A DNA stretch of 64,000 bases from Paenibacillus donghaensis. Lineage in GTDB: Bacteria > Bacillota > Bacilli > Paenibacillales > Paenibacillaceae. The notes below the pieces were generated by a model. It did not search any database and was not told where the DNA came from. It saw only the letters and a program-made list of their open reading frames with translations. The number at the start of each line of letters is the position of its first letter. Position 1 is the stretch's first letter. The translations under genes and the position numbers were made by a program. This document shows positions 8,057 to 15,345 of this stretch, in pieces. Where the stretch lies: positions 744,001 to 808,000 of the forward strand of contig NZ_CP021780.1 of assembly GCF_002192415.1 (NCBI RefSeq). Reading direction: 5' to 3'.

Positions 8057-10010
8057 CCCGATTCTGGAGCTGAAGGAAGTAACGTTTACGTATCCGGGGT
8101 CTGAGCAGCCTGTGTTAAGCGGGGCTTCTCTAAGGATTGCTGCTGGCACGTTCACGGCGGTAATCGGCAGCAACGGCTCAGGCAAGTCTACGCTATGCAA
8201 ATGCTTCAACGGATTAATTCCGCATTACTACAGCGGGGATTTCAGCGGAGAAGTGATCGCTCATGGACGCCGAGCGGCAGGCCGGAGCGTCTCGGAGCTG
8301 TCCAGAGCGATGGGGTATGTCTATCAGGATTTCGAGAACCAGCTGGTGCGGCCGACGGTGATGGACGATGTCTCGTATACGCCTCTGAATTACGGTTATC
8401 CCGATTACAAGGAGCGTGGGGAACGGGCGCTTGCCCTGACCGGACTAAGCAGCCTCCGCAAGGAATTCATCTGGCAGCTGAGCGGCGGGCAAAAGCATCT
8501 GCTCGCCCTCGCCGGTGCACTTGCTATGGACCCGGACATTCTAGTAATCGACGAGCCGGTCGCCCAGCTCGATCCGCAGCATGCCCGGCAGATCTACGAG
8601 ATTCTGCGCCGCTTGAATGAAGATCATGGCAAGACGATTATTGTGATTGAGCATCACGCAGAATTTATAGCCGATTACTGCAGCGATGTCGTGCTGATGG
8701 ATCAGGGTCGCGTCCGCTGGCAGAAGCCGGTCCGTGAGGCGATGTCCGCAGTCGACGAACTGTTGGAGCTGGGCATCTATCCGCCTGCCGTGACGCAGGC
8801 GGCCTGGCGGCTTCAGCCGGGGCCGCGCTCCGGCCTGCTGTATCCACTGAATCCGGACGAAGGGCTGGACTGGTTCAGCAGCCGGGCGTTTGCAGCTAAG
8901 CCAGGTGCTAAGTCTGGTGCTCAGCCAGCTGTTAAGCTTGCGGCTCAGTCTGCTGGTCAGCCAGCTGCACGGCCAGCAGTCCAGGCCGCTGCACAGTCAG
9001 CAGCCCAGCCAGCTGCACAGTCTGCCGCACAGTCTGCCGCTCAGTCTGCTGCTCTGCCAGCTGCTCGAACTATTGCACATACTGTTCCAACGGACGCGGC
9101 TGCCGGCATGACAATCCCCGACTCCGGTTCTGCAGCTGCTGCGCTTCAGCCATCGCATTATTTAATGAAAGAAGAGGTTGTGCGGATGGAGGAGGTTAAG
9201 CTGTCCTACCGTACGATTCATAGAACACAGCATCAGGTGCTGAACGGGATCGGGCTTACGCTGCGGCATGGGGAATCCGTGGCGCTGATCGGCAATAACG
9301 GTGCAGGCAAATCATCGCTCATGAAGCTGATTGCGGGTATTGTGCAGCCCACAGCCGGCAGGATTGCGCTCAAAGGGCTGAATGTGGGCGGCCTGCCGCC
9401 AGAGCGGCTCTCCGGGACAGCGGCCTATGTCTTTCAGAACCCGGAGGAGATGTTCATCGCAGACTCCGTACGCGGAGAAATCGCCTACTATCTGAAAGCA
9501 CGGCGGCTTCCTGATGCAGAGGAGCGGACCCAAGCTATGCTGGCGGCGTTCCGGCTCGGCGAGCTGGCGGAGCGGGATGCCCGGCTGCTGAGCGGAGGCC
9601 AGCAGCGCCGGGTGTCGCTGGCCATTGGTGCAGCCGTACGGCCTGCGGTCATGCTGCTGGATGAGCCGACGGCGAACCTCGACATCTCCACCAAGCAGGA
9701 GATGGTCCAGGTGCTGGACACGCTGCGCAGCCATGTAGAGACGGTGGTGATTGCCACGCATGATATGCAGCTGGTTGCCGAATGGGCCAGCCGGATCATC
9801 GTGATGCATGAAGGCCGGATTATCGCAGACGGCAGTGCAGAGGAAATCTTCGCGGACAGCCAGCTGCTGCGGCGGGCAGGGCTGGCCCAGACCCAATTGA
9901 TGGAGCTGGGCGTTAAGCTGGGCTTTCCGCAACTCTGTTCCACGCTGGATGAATTTATACAACACGTTTCACTGCAGACAGAGGAGTTGATTCCAAGTGG
10001 AAGCTGTTAA
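8049..10010 (+). CDS. Fused double ATPase of ECF transporter (EcfA-EcfA')
   Basis: A 653-residue protein with two complete ABC ATPase domains. Domain 1 has Walker A GSNGSGKST (about 40-48), signature LSGGQK (about 144) and Walker B ILVIDEPVAQLD. Domain 2 has GNNGAGKSS (about 415), LSGGQQRR (about 514) and VMLLDEPTANLD. ECF modules normally use two separate ATPases (EcfA1 and EcfA2); here they are one polypeptide. The domains are joined by a spacer of about 60-90 residues of Ala/Gln/Pro/Ser repeats (AQSA/AQPA) encoded by degenerate short DNA repeats (about 8890-9080). The ATG at 8049 was chosen because it overlaps the S-component stop by 8 bp and starts just before the first domain. Confidence 0.88.
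   Translation: MPNPILELKEVTFTYPGSEQPVLSGASLRIAAGTFTAVIGSNGSGKSTLCKCFNGLIPHYYSGDFSGEVIAHGRRAAGRSVSELSRAMGYVYQDFENQLVRPTVMDDVSYTPLNYGYPDYKERGERALALTGLSSLRKEFIWQLSGGQKHLLALAGALAMDPDILVIDEPVAQLDPQHARQIYEILRRLNEDHGKTIIVIEHHAEFIADYCSDVVLMDQGRVRWQKPVREAMSAVDELLELGIYPPAVTQAAWRLQPGPRSGLLYPLNPDEGLDWFSSRAFAAKPGAKSGAQPAVKLAAQSAGQPAARPAVQAAAQSAAQPAAQSAAQSAAQSAALPAARTIAHTVPTDAAAGMTIPDSGSAAAALQPSHYLMKEEVVRMEEVKLSYRTIHRTQHQVLNGIGLTLRHGESVALIGNNGAGKSSLMKLIAGIVQPTAGRIALKGLNVGGLPPERLSGTAAYVFQNPEEMFIADSVRGEIAYYLKARRLPDAEERTQAMLAAFRLGELAERDARLLSGGQQRRVSLAIGAAVRPAVMLLDEPTANLDISTKQEMVQVLDTLRSHVETVVIATHDMQLVAEWASRIIVMHEGRIIADGSAEEIFADSQLLRRAGLAQTQLMELGVKLGFPQLCSTLDEFIQHVSLQTEELIPSGSC
8890..9080 (+). repeat. Degenerate Ala/Gln-coding repeat in ATPase linker
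   Basis: About fourteen imperfect 12-bp units of the CAGTCTGCTGCT / CAGCCAGCTGCA type encode the AQSA/AQPA spacer between the two ATPase domains. Copy number is a multiple of the codon, so length changes would keep the reading frame. Confidence 0.65.
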
Positions 10011-10830
10011 GCGGGCGCTGAACCGGATTTCTGTCGAACAGATCAAGCTGGAGCTGCTGGGCACCGCTTATAACAGCAGCAGCACTTTTCTGGGCAGACT
10101 GGACCCCCGGACTTTACTTTTGTGGTATTTATTTTTTGCCATCGTACCTTGGTTTGTCCACAACCGTACACTGCTTGCCGGGATGTTTGTCCTGATGGTG
10201 GTAACCACAGTACTCTCACGGGTAAGCCCGTATATCCTGTTTATTCTCTGTTTGGGTCTAGTCAGCCAGGTAGGCTGGATGCTGCTGTTGTCGCTGTTCT
10301 TCGGGGGCGGCGCGGAATCGCTGCTGCCGATGCTGACTCTGACGCTGAAGCTGTCCGTCATCTCGCTGGCGAGCATTACGGTGTTCTCCAGTCTGGACCC
10401 GGAGCGGCTGAGCGATGGACTGTCCTCGCTGGGGGTGCCGGACGCTTTTGCCTTCAGTTTGTCCTATGGCTATCGCATTCTGCCTACACTGCTGGAGGAA
10501 TTCCACCAGATTCTGCTGTCGTTCCGGCTGAGGGGGCAGCGGCCGCTGCGGCACGGGCTGCTCTACTGGAGAACAGTAAGCTATTACCTGCGGATTATTG
10601 TGCTAGTCTTCTATCCTCTGATGCTGAACACGGCCAAACGCTCGCGCACCACCGTAGAAGCGCTGGAGACCCGTGGCTTCAGTTACGGCCTGAACAATCC
10701 TAAGGTGAAGAAGCTTAAGCTATCCTATCTGGCCTTCAAACCGGTGGATTGGTATTTCCTGTCAGGCTCCGTGCTATATATAGCCCTGCTGTTCTGGATC
10801 AGTAATCTGTATCCCAATCTGCTCTACTAA
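9997..10830 (+). CDS. ecfT: ECF transporter transmembrane (T) component
   Basis: A 277-residue EcfT protein. Four or five hydrophobic helices are followed by the cytoplasmic coupling region with two Arg-containing motifs, SFRLRGQRP and ALETRGFSYG. These match the two short A-R-G-type motifs that dock EcfT on the ATPase pair. The GTG start (9997) follows GAGGAG by 10 nt and overlaps the ATPase gene by 14 bp, so expression is coupled. With the S component and the fused ATPase it forms a complete dedicated ECF importer. Confidence 0.87.
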   Translation: MEAVKRALNRISVEQIKLELLGTAYNSSSTFLGRLDPRTLLLWYLFFAIVPWFVHNRTLLAGMFVLMVVTTVLSRVSPYILFILCLGLVSQVGWMLLLSLFFGGGAESLLPMLTLTLKLSVISLASITVFSSLDPERLSDGLSSLGVPDAFAFSLSYGYRILPTLLEEFHQILLSFRLRGQRPLRHGLLYWRTVSYYLRIIVLVFYPLMLNTAKRSRTTVEALETRGFSYGLNNPKVKKLKLSYLAFKPVDWYFLSGSVLYIALLFWISNLYPNLLY

Positions 10831-10862
10831 CCGGCGAAGTCCAAAAGGAGACGAAACTACTC

Positions 10863-11651
10863 ATGTATATTGATCTGCACACCCACGGCAAGCTGTCCAA
10901 AAAATCCGCCTTCTCCCCCGCTTATTTCGCGGAAATGATGTCTGAAGCCTCTGCAAACGGACTGGACGCTTTAGCGTTGACCGAGCATTTTAACACCGCC
11001 AATTTCTACGCTTTATATGAAGCACTGGATCAGCTCTATCCCTTCAACGGGCATAGCTATGAGGCAGACGGTCTGCGGATCTTCCCGGGCATGGAGGTTG
11101 ATATTGCCGAGAACGGCCATATTCTGCTGATTGGTCTGCGGGAGAATATTCTTGCCGCCAGAGCGTTATTGAATGAGCATACGGCTGAAGGCCACTTTAT
11201 TCCGTTCAGAGAGCTGCTGGATATTGCAGACGCCCATGATCTGTGGAAAATAGGAGCGCACCCCTTCCGCGCCTCCACGCCGCTGCACCATCTGGACCCG
11301 GAGCTGCTGCAGCGCCTGGATGCCTTCGACTTTAATGCTAAGGATATTTATATGCAGGGAGTAGAGGCTTACCGGGAGCTGATTATGCCGTTTGCCCGCA
11401 AGCTGGGCGTTCCCGTGATTGCCGGCAGTGACAGCCATCAATGTCTGCAATACGGCAGCGTGGTTAACCGGCTGGAGGATTCCTGTTCGACGGTGGCAGA
11501 GCTGAAAGCCGCGATTGCGGGCGGCCGTTATGAGATTGAAATCTCACCGGCTCTGCCAGTGAAAGTCAAGGCCTCAGTAATGATGAAAAAGCTGCTGAAG
11601 CAGCTGCTCGGCGAAGCGCCCTCACGGGAGGAAGCGCAGACAGTAGTCTAA
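10863..11651 (+). CDS. PHP-domain metallophosphoesterase
   Basis: A 262-residue protein. The PHP metal ligands are visible in order: DLHTHG (His6, His8), LTEHF, GMEVDIAENGHILLIG, IGAHPFR and AGSDSHQ near residue 185. PHP proteins hydrolyse phosphate esters such as histidinol phosphate or nucleoside bisphosphates with a trinuclear metal site. It is the last gene of the ECF operon, 32 bp after ecfT. It may therefore act on the imported compound or a derivative; that link is inferred from position. Confidence 0.8.
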   Translation: MYIDLHTHGKLSKKSAFSPAYFAEMMSEASANGLDALALTEHFNTANFYALYEALDQLYPFNGHSYEADGLRIFPGMEVDIAENGHILLIGLRENILAARALLNEHTAEGHFIPFRELLDIADAHDLWKIGAHPFRASTPLHHLDPELLQRLDAFDFNAKDIYMQGVEAYRELIMPFARKLGVPVIAGSDSHQCLQYGSVVNRLEDSCSTVAELKAAIAGGRYEIEISPALPVKVKASVMMKKLLKQLLGEAPSREEAQTVV

Positions 11652-11669
11652 TCCTTGCAACATAAATGA

Positions 11670-11708
11670 CCCCGCATCGCCGTTTATCCGGCAATACGGG
11701 GTTTATTT
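11670..11708 (+). terminator. Terminator of the ECF operon
   Basis: A GC-rich stem (CCCCGCATCGCCG with CCGGCAATACGGGG, small bulges) is followed by a T-rich stretch, 18 bp after the PHP gene. Confidence 0.65.
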
Positions 11709-11715
11709 CTGTTGT

Positions 11716-12449
11716 TTATGGCAAACTACACTGGATTATCTGCTGAATGGCTCATCGGCTGTGCTGAGTCTGCCGGAGGGCAGCAGTGTACTGTACGCTG
11801 AACTGATCTGGTCGGGCAGCTATGATACGGGCGGCACGAGTGTGCTCGCCAACATTAGCGATCCGATCCTGCTCACAACGCCTACCGGCACCTTCACGGT
11901 AGCCCCTGATCCTGCAACAGCGGTCAATACGGCGCCGCAGGCAGCACATTTGTCAGCCTTGCAGTAAGCGGAGCCGTGCCGGGAGGCGCGGGAGCGCTCT
12001 TCAGTCTGGCACCCGGACCGGTACATGGGTCCGTAAGACTGAACGGGGATGGTACATTCGTCTATACGCCGTATGCCGGATTCGTGGGCACCGACAGCTT
12101 CACCATCCGATACACAAAAGAGGATGGCAGTATCATCCTATACAACATCACAATGCTTGTATCGCCAAAGGATCCTGCCAGCAGCTTAGGCATCTCCATG
12201 CAGACGGAAGAGAATCAGACGCTGACCGGCAACCTGAATGCCTTGGGCTTTGGCGGTATAACCGCAGCTCAGGTGGTGCGGGAGCCTAGAAATAGTCAGC
12301 TTGTGCTGAACGCCGACGGTACGTTCACCCTGGTGCCTGATCCAGACTTCAGCGGGCAGAACCAGTTCACGCTTGCGGTGACGGATCAGGCGGGCAACAC
12401 CTTTACCGTTGTCGGGGATGTTGCCGTATTGCCTGCCGGTGAGGAGTAG
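11716..12449 (+). pseudogene. Remnant of a repetitive cell-surface protein
   Basis: The first part reads SSAVLSLPEGSSVLYAELIW then DPATAVN. This resembles the N-terminal region of large Bacillus/Paenibacillus DUF11-type surface proteins. Near 11940 the frame shifts. The second part (GAVPGGAGALFSLAPGPVHG, NGDGTFVYTPYAGFVGTDSF, NADGTFTLVPDPDFSGQNQF) is two cadherin-like/Ig-like repeats ending at a stop. There is no start codon with a ribosome binding site, no signal peptide and no anchor. It appears to be the two ends of a much longer gene brought together by deletion. Confidence 0.55.
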
Positions 12450-12464
12450 CTCAGAGGTTAGATG

Positions 12465-12500
12465 AACACCCGCAGACGGGAGGTCTGCGGGTGTTTTTTT
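12465..12500 (+). terminator. Rho-independent terminator
   Basis: AACACCCGCAGAC and GTCTGCGGGTGTT form a perfect 13-bp stem followed by seven Ts. It still marks the end of the surface-protein relic. Confidence 0.85.
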
Positions 12501-12606
12501 CGTAATTCCAGATTATCGGGCCTCTGAGCAGCATCACTGAGGAATGAAATATAGCGATCCTACAGGTGGAATTTATACAGGATGGTAGCCGGTTCAACGT
12601 GTTATG

Positions 12607-13500
12607 TTAGAGAAATCCATGATGTTTCAGGAAATGCTCCGATTCTTCAAGCGTTCTCTGGTAAGGCACATTGTCATGTGAACCATAGTTAAAGAACCCG
12701 TGCCCCATGCCTGCAAAAGTAGATATTGTTGACTCATTGCCAACCAACCGCATATGTTCCGTGAATGTCTGTATGGTGGCGTGGGGGATATTGGCATCCT
12801 CTGTGCCGTGAAAAAACAGGCTTGGTGGCAGTCCGCCTTGCACATGTAACAGCGGAGAGGCGGTGGCCAGGTTGGCGGCCTCCAATGGGAAGAGGGGAAG
12901 CAGCGCTTCTGCGTCCACCCCGCCGTTAAAAATAACCAGCGCATCCGGCACACAACTGACGGCCAGGTCGTCAGTGGCGTTGCTGAAGCCTGGAACCATT
13001 GCACAGCACAGACTCAGATAACCTCCGGCCGACGCGCCGGCCAGGGCGATTTTGTCAGGATTGACCTGCAGGACAGAGGCATTGGAGCGAACCCAGCGAA
13101 CGGCTGATTTGGCATGGCTCAGGCTCTCTAGGGGGGAGAACAATCCTTCCCTGGAAGGAGGCCGGTACTCTACACAGATCGCCACGAACCTTAAGGAAGC
13201 GAAGTGGGCGGCATGGTGCTGGAACTGTTCCGGCCGCTTCTTATGCGTAGTAAACCCGGCTCCGTGAAAAAATAAAATCGCTGGCCTGCCCTGTCTGGCC
13301 ATACTGCCTGGACTGCACGGACTAGCTTCACCGGCTTCACTGAACGCGCTGGGTGTACTGGCAGTACTGACTTCACTGGCTTCACTGACTTCACGCCCAC
13401 TTGCAAGTTCTGCCGGCCCGCCGACGATAAACAGCCTGAGCGGCTCCTGCCCGCCTATCGTCGTTGCATAAACCTGTTCTTGTACTGGGTAATCAAACAT
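12607..13500 (-). CDS. Alpha/beta hydrolase, acetyl-esterase type
   Basis: A 297-residue esterase/lipase-like protein. The oxyanion segment FFHGAG, the nucleophile elbow GASAGG, the acid segment FHGTEDANIPH and the catalytic His in GMGHGFFN give a full Ser-Asp-His triad. Residues around 35-65 are a low-complexity Ser/Glu/Ala stretch (SEASEVSTAS...) encoded by imperfect TTCACTGGC-like repeats, an insertion not usual for the family. The ATG at 13500 was chosen over an upstream one because AGGAGG precedes it by 10 nt on the minus strand. Natural substrate unknown; deacetylation of sugars is plausible given the glycan-degrading neighbours. Confidence 0.8.
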   Translation of the reverse strand: MFDYPVQEQVYATTIGGQEPLRLFIVGGPAELASGREVSEASEVSTASTPSAFSEAGEASPCSPGSMARQGRPAILFFHGAGFTTHKKRPEQFQHHAAHFASLRFVAICVEYRPPSREGLFSPLESLSHAKSAVRWVRSNASVLQVNPDKIALAGASAGGYLSLCCAMVPGFSNATDDLAVSCVPDALVIFNGGVDAEALLPLFPLEAANLATASPLLHVQGGLPPSLFFHGTEDANIPHATIQTFTEHMRLVGNESTISTFAGMGHGFFNYGSHDNVPYQRTLEESEHFLKHHGFL

Positions 13501-13561
13501 GTTCTCCACGCCTCCTATGTAGGTTGATAGCCAGACGTTGCATTTGCACATCGTACATTGC

Positions 13562-13624
13562 TCAATGCTCAATGCTTAATGCTTAATGCTCAATGCTCAA
13601 TGCTCAATGCTTAATGCTCAATGC
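13562..13624. repeat. Heptamer tandem repeat, nine copies
   Basis: Nine head-to-tail copies of TYAATGC (six TCAATGC, three TTAATGC) run without interruption just upstream of the esterase gene. Confidence 0.9.
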
Positions 13625-13689
13625 TCGTTGTGCCTTTCTGTGACTTTGCGCGCCCATCCTATATTACCAACATCGTGCCTGCGTCTGAC

Positions 13690-13789
13690 TGGACTAACCG
13701 TAACTAGCTCTAACTAAGTCTATCTAATGTAACTAGCTGTAACTAAATATAACTTCATGTAACTTCATGTAACTTCATGTAACTTCATG
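13690..13789. repeat. TAACT-rich degenerate repeat with four perfect decamers
   Basis: Degenerate TAACTAGCT/TAACTAAGT units lead into four perfect copies of TAACTTCATG at 13750-13789. The surrounding 13625-13900 holds no gene. Confidence 0.85.
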
Positions 13790-13909
13790 AGACTGTCTGT
13801 GACTAACTAAGGTTATCTACACTCAATATGATTTGGTACGCCAGCTATGGCTAACTATGGTTACTAATTCTGCCAGAATGCTGCCGTTTCCTGCTTAGTG
13901 TGAAGGGGG

Positions 13910-13938
13910 TTGACACCAGCTGGGACCGGCTCTATACT
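13910..13938 (+). promoter_or_regulatory. Strong sigma-A promoter
   Basis: TTGACA (13910-13915) and TATACT (13933-13938) are separated by exactly 17 bp. This is one of the best consensus promoters in the window. It points at the PD-(D/E)XK gene. Confidence 0.75.
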
Positions 13939-13962
13939 TTGACCAAATAGGACGAAGCACGT

Positions 13963-13995
13963 CCCGTATCCCGCTGGTGGGGTACGGGATTTTTT
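13963..13995 (+). terminator. Leader terminator between promoter and gene
   Basis: CCCGTATCCC and GGGGTACGGG form a 10-bp stem with a 6-nt loop followed by ATTTTTTG. It lies about 20 bp after the predicted transcription start and 32 bp before the ATG at 14027. Most transcripts would therefore be a leader RNA of about 50 nt unless termination is relieved. Confidence 0.65.
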
Positions 13996-14026
13996 GTGTT
14001 TCTGGATGAACTAGGAGGATGAATGA

Positions 14027-14707
14027 ATGGTATTTGCCGAGGAGCATGAACGCTGGTTGACACATCATATGGACCGGAGGATGGGCGAACGTCGAAGCCG
14101 GCTGGAGCGTGGACATGGGCATGGGGAGCGGATGTTTCTGGAACGGGTCTGGTGGCCGATGTTTGGACAGCTGGATCATTTGCATCCCGAATATGAGGTG
14201 GCCGACTGGCGCGGCAGACCGTATTTTGTTGATTTTGTCTGGAAGCCGGGTGAGGTGAAGTATGCGATTGAGGTTAAGGGCTACGGCCCGCATGTGCAGG
14301 ACATGGATCGTGTGCGTTACCGTCAGGAGCTAAACCGTGAGATCTATCTGCAAATTGCGGGTTACCGCGTGGTATCTATTGCTTATGATGATTTGGAGAG
14401 TAACTCTGCCCTTCTGATGACTTTGCTCAAATCGCTGTTTATGCCGCATCTGGCTATATCGCGTCCGGGTGTGGATGGTGGCTATACTCGTTTGGAGCTG
14501 GATATTCTGCAGCTGGCCATCCGGACAGACGGGTATATCCGGCCTGTGGATTTGGTGCGGGGGCTGGGGGTAGATGCTCGTACGGTAAATAAATGTATGA
14601 AATCTCTCTGTCAAAAAGGTAAATTTAAACCGCTAGCTACCAAGGGGAATTACAAGGTGCACCGTTATGAATACATTCCTTCATTCACAGACACACGGTT
14701 GTGGTAA
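14027..14707 (+). CDS. PD-(D/E)XK nuclease-like protein with winged helix
   Basis: A 226-residue protein of no recognised name. The segment with Asp69 (YFVDF), Glu82 and Lys84 (IEVKG) has the spacing of the PD-(D/E)XK nuclease core, followed by a helix and strand (RQELNREIYLQIAGYRVVSI) as in DUF559/Vsr-like folds. Residues about 150-205 look like a winged helix (TDGYIRPVDLVRGLGVDART), so it may bind DNA. The ATG follows AGGAGG by 8 nt. No methylase or helicase neighbours are present, so a restriction role is not supported. Upstream are a strong promoter and a leader terminator. Confidence 0.65.
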   Translation: MVFAEEHERWLTHHMDRRMGERRSRLERGHGHGERMFLERVWWPMFGQLDHLHPEYEVADWRGRPYFVDFVWKPGEVKYAIEVKGYGPHVQDMDRVRYRQELNREIYLQIAGYRVVSIAYDDLESNSALLMTLLKSLFMPHLAISRPGVDGGYTRLELDILQLAIRTDGYIRPVDLVRGLGVDARTVNKCMKSLCQKGKFKPLATKGNYKVHRYEYIPSFTDTRLW

Positions 14708-14724
14708 ATTAGCTTGAAGCAGGT

Positions 14725-14930
14725 GAGCGGGAAGAAAATAAGGGATATATCCCATAAATTTTCACCTGTAGTAGGCAAATGAGAAGAAAATAAGGGATAT
14801 ATCCCATAAATTTCACCTGTAGCGGGTGAATGAGAAGAAAATAAGGGATATATCCCATAAATTTAGCCTGTAGTAGGCAAATGAGAAGAAAATAAGGGAT
14901 ATATCCCATAAAATTCGACTGATTCGGGTG
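14725..14930. repeat. Four tandem copies of a 51-52 bp palindrome-bearing repeat
   Basis: Each unit contains GAAGAAAATAAGGGATATAT followed by CCCATAAA, with the perfect palindrome GGGATATATCCC at 14742, 14794, 14845 and 14896. Units are separated by variable CACCTGTAGTAGGCAAATGA-like sequence. The minus-strand frame through it (reading MGYIPYFLL repeatedly) follows the periodicity and has no ribosome binding site. Confidence 0.85.
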
Positions 14931-15280
14931 AGTGAGGAGAAGCTAAGGGCAAAAACCATAGTTACTTTAGATGATAGAATCATAGCAGCCTTGAGAACAT
15001 TAAGCACCAGTAGGTGGAAGCACATTACGCCTCTACGTCAATTTGTCTCACTGATATGGTTTGTATAATCGGGAAATGTACGACGAGCGTCGTTATATAG
15101 ATATTTAGGGATTGGGGTTTTGCAGCACATGGGTTCCCTCAACCAACCAATCTCTAATTATGAACTGATTTTTATCCCAATTGTTGTGGTGGCGCGGGGG
15201 GAGGGAATCTTTTATGATGGTGAAGATAGGACAGGTATGAGTAAGGTACCTTCAGTCCTCAAGCTTATTTGTAACCGCTA
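14931..15280. other. Intergenic stretch without recognised gene
   Basis: No coding frame with a ribosome binding site was seen. It holds a short inverted repeat ACGAC-GAGC-GTCGT near 15080 and a G-rich run near 15195. The promoter of the downstream GH3 gene should lie here but no clear -35/-10 pair was found. Confidence 0.4.
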
Positions 15281-15306
15281 ACCACCACCACCACCACCAC
15301 CACCAC
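15281..15306. repeat. (ACC)n microsatellite
   Basis: Eight uninterrupted ACC triplets plus AC lie 40 bp before the GH3 start codon, within the likely 5' untranslated region. Confidence 0.9.
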
Positions 15307-15345
15307 TAAACCATAACAAGACCCTAAAGGAGCGATTACTTTACA

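Noticed and set aside
14725-14930. CRISPR-like array
   Set aside because: The repeats are 51-52 bp with only short variable parts that resemble each other, there are only four units, and no cas gene is nearby.
14709-15025. Minus-strand repetitive membrane protein (MGYIPYFLL repeats)
   Set aside because: The frame simply follows the DNA repeat; there is no ribosome binding site, and each unit is 51 bp so any frame stays open.
15281-15306. His-tag-like or engineered sequence
   Set aside because: The CAC/ACC run is not in a coding frame with a start and lies in a natural leader; it is a triplet microsatellite.
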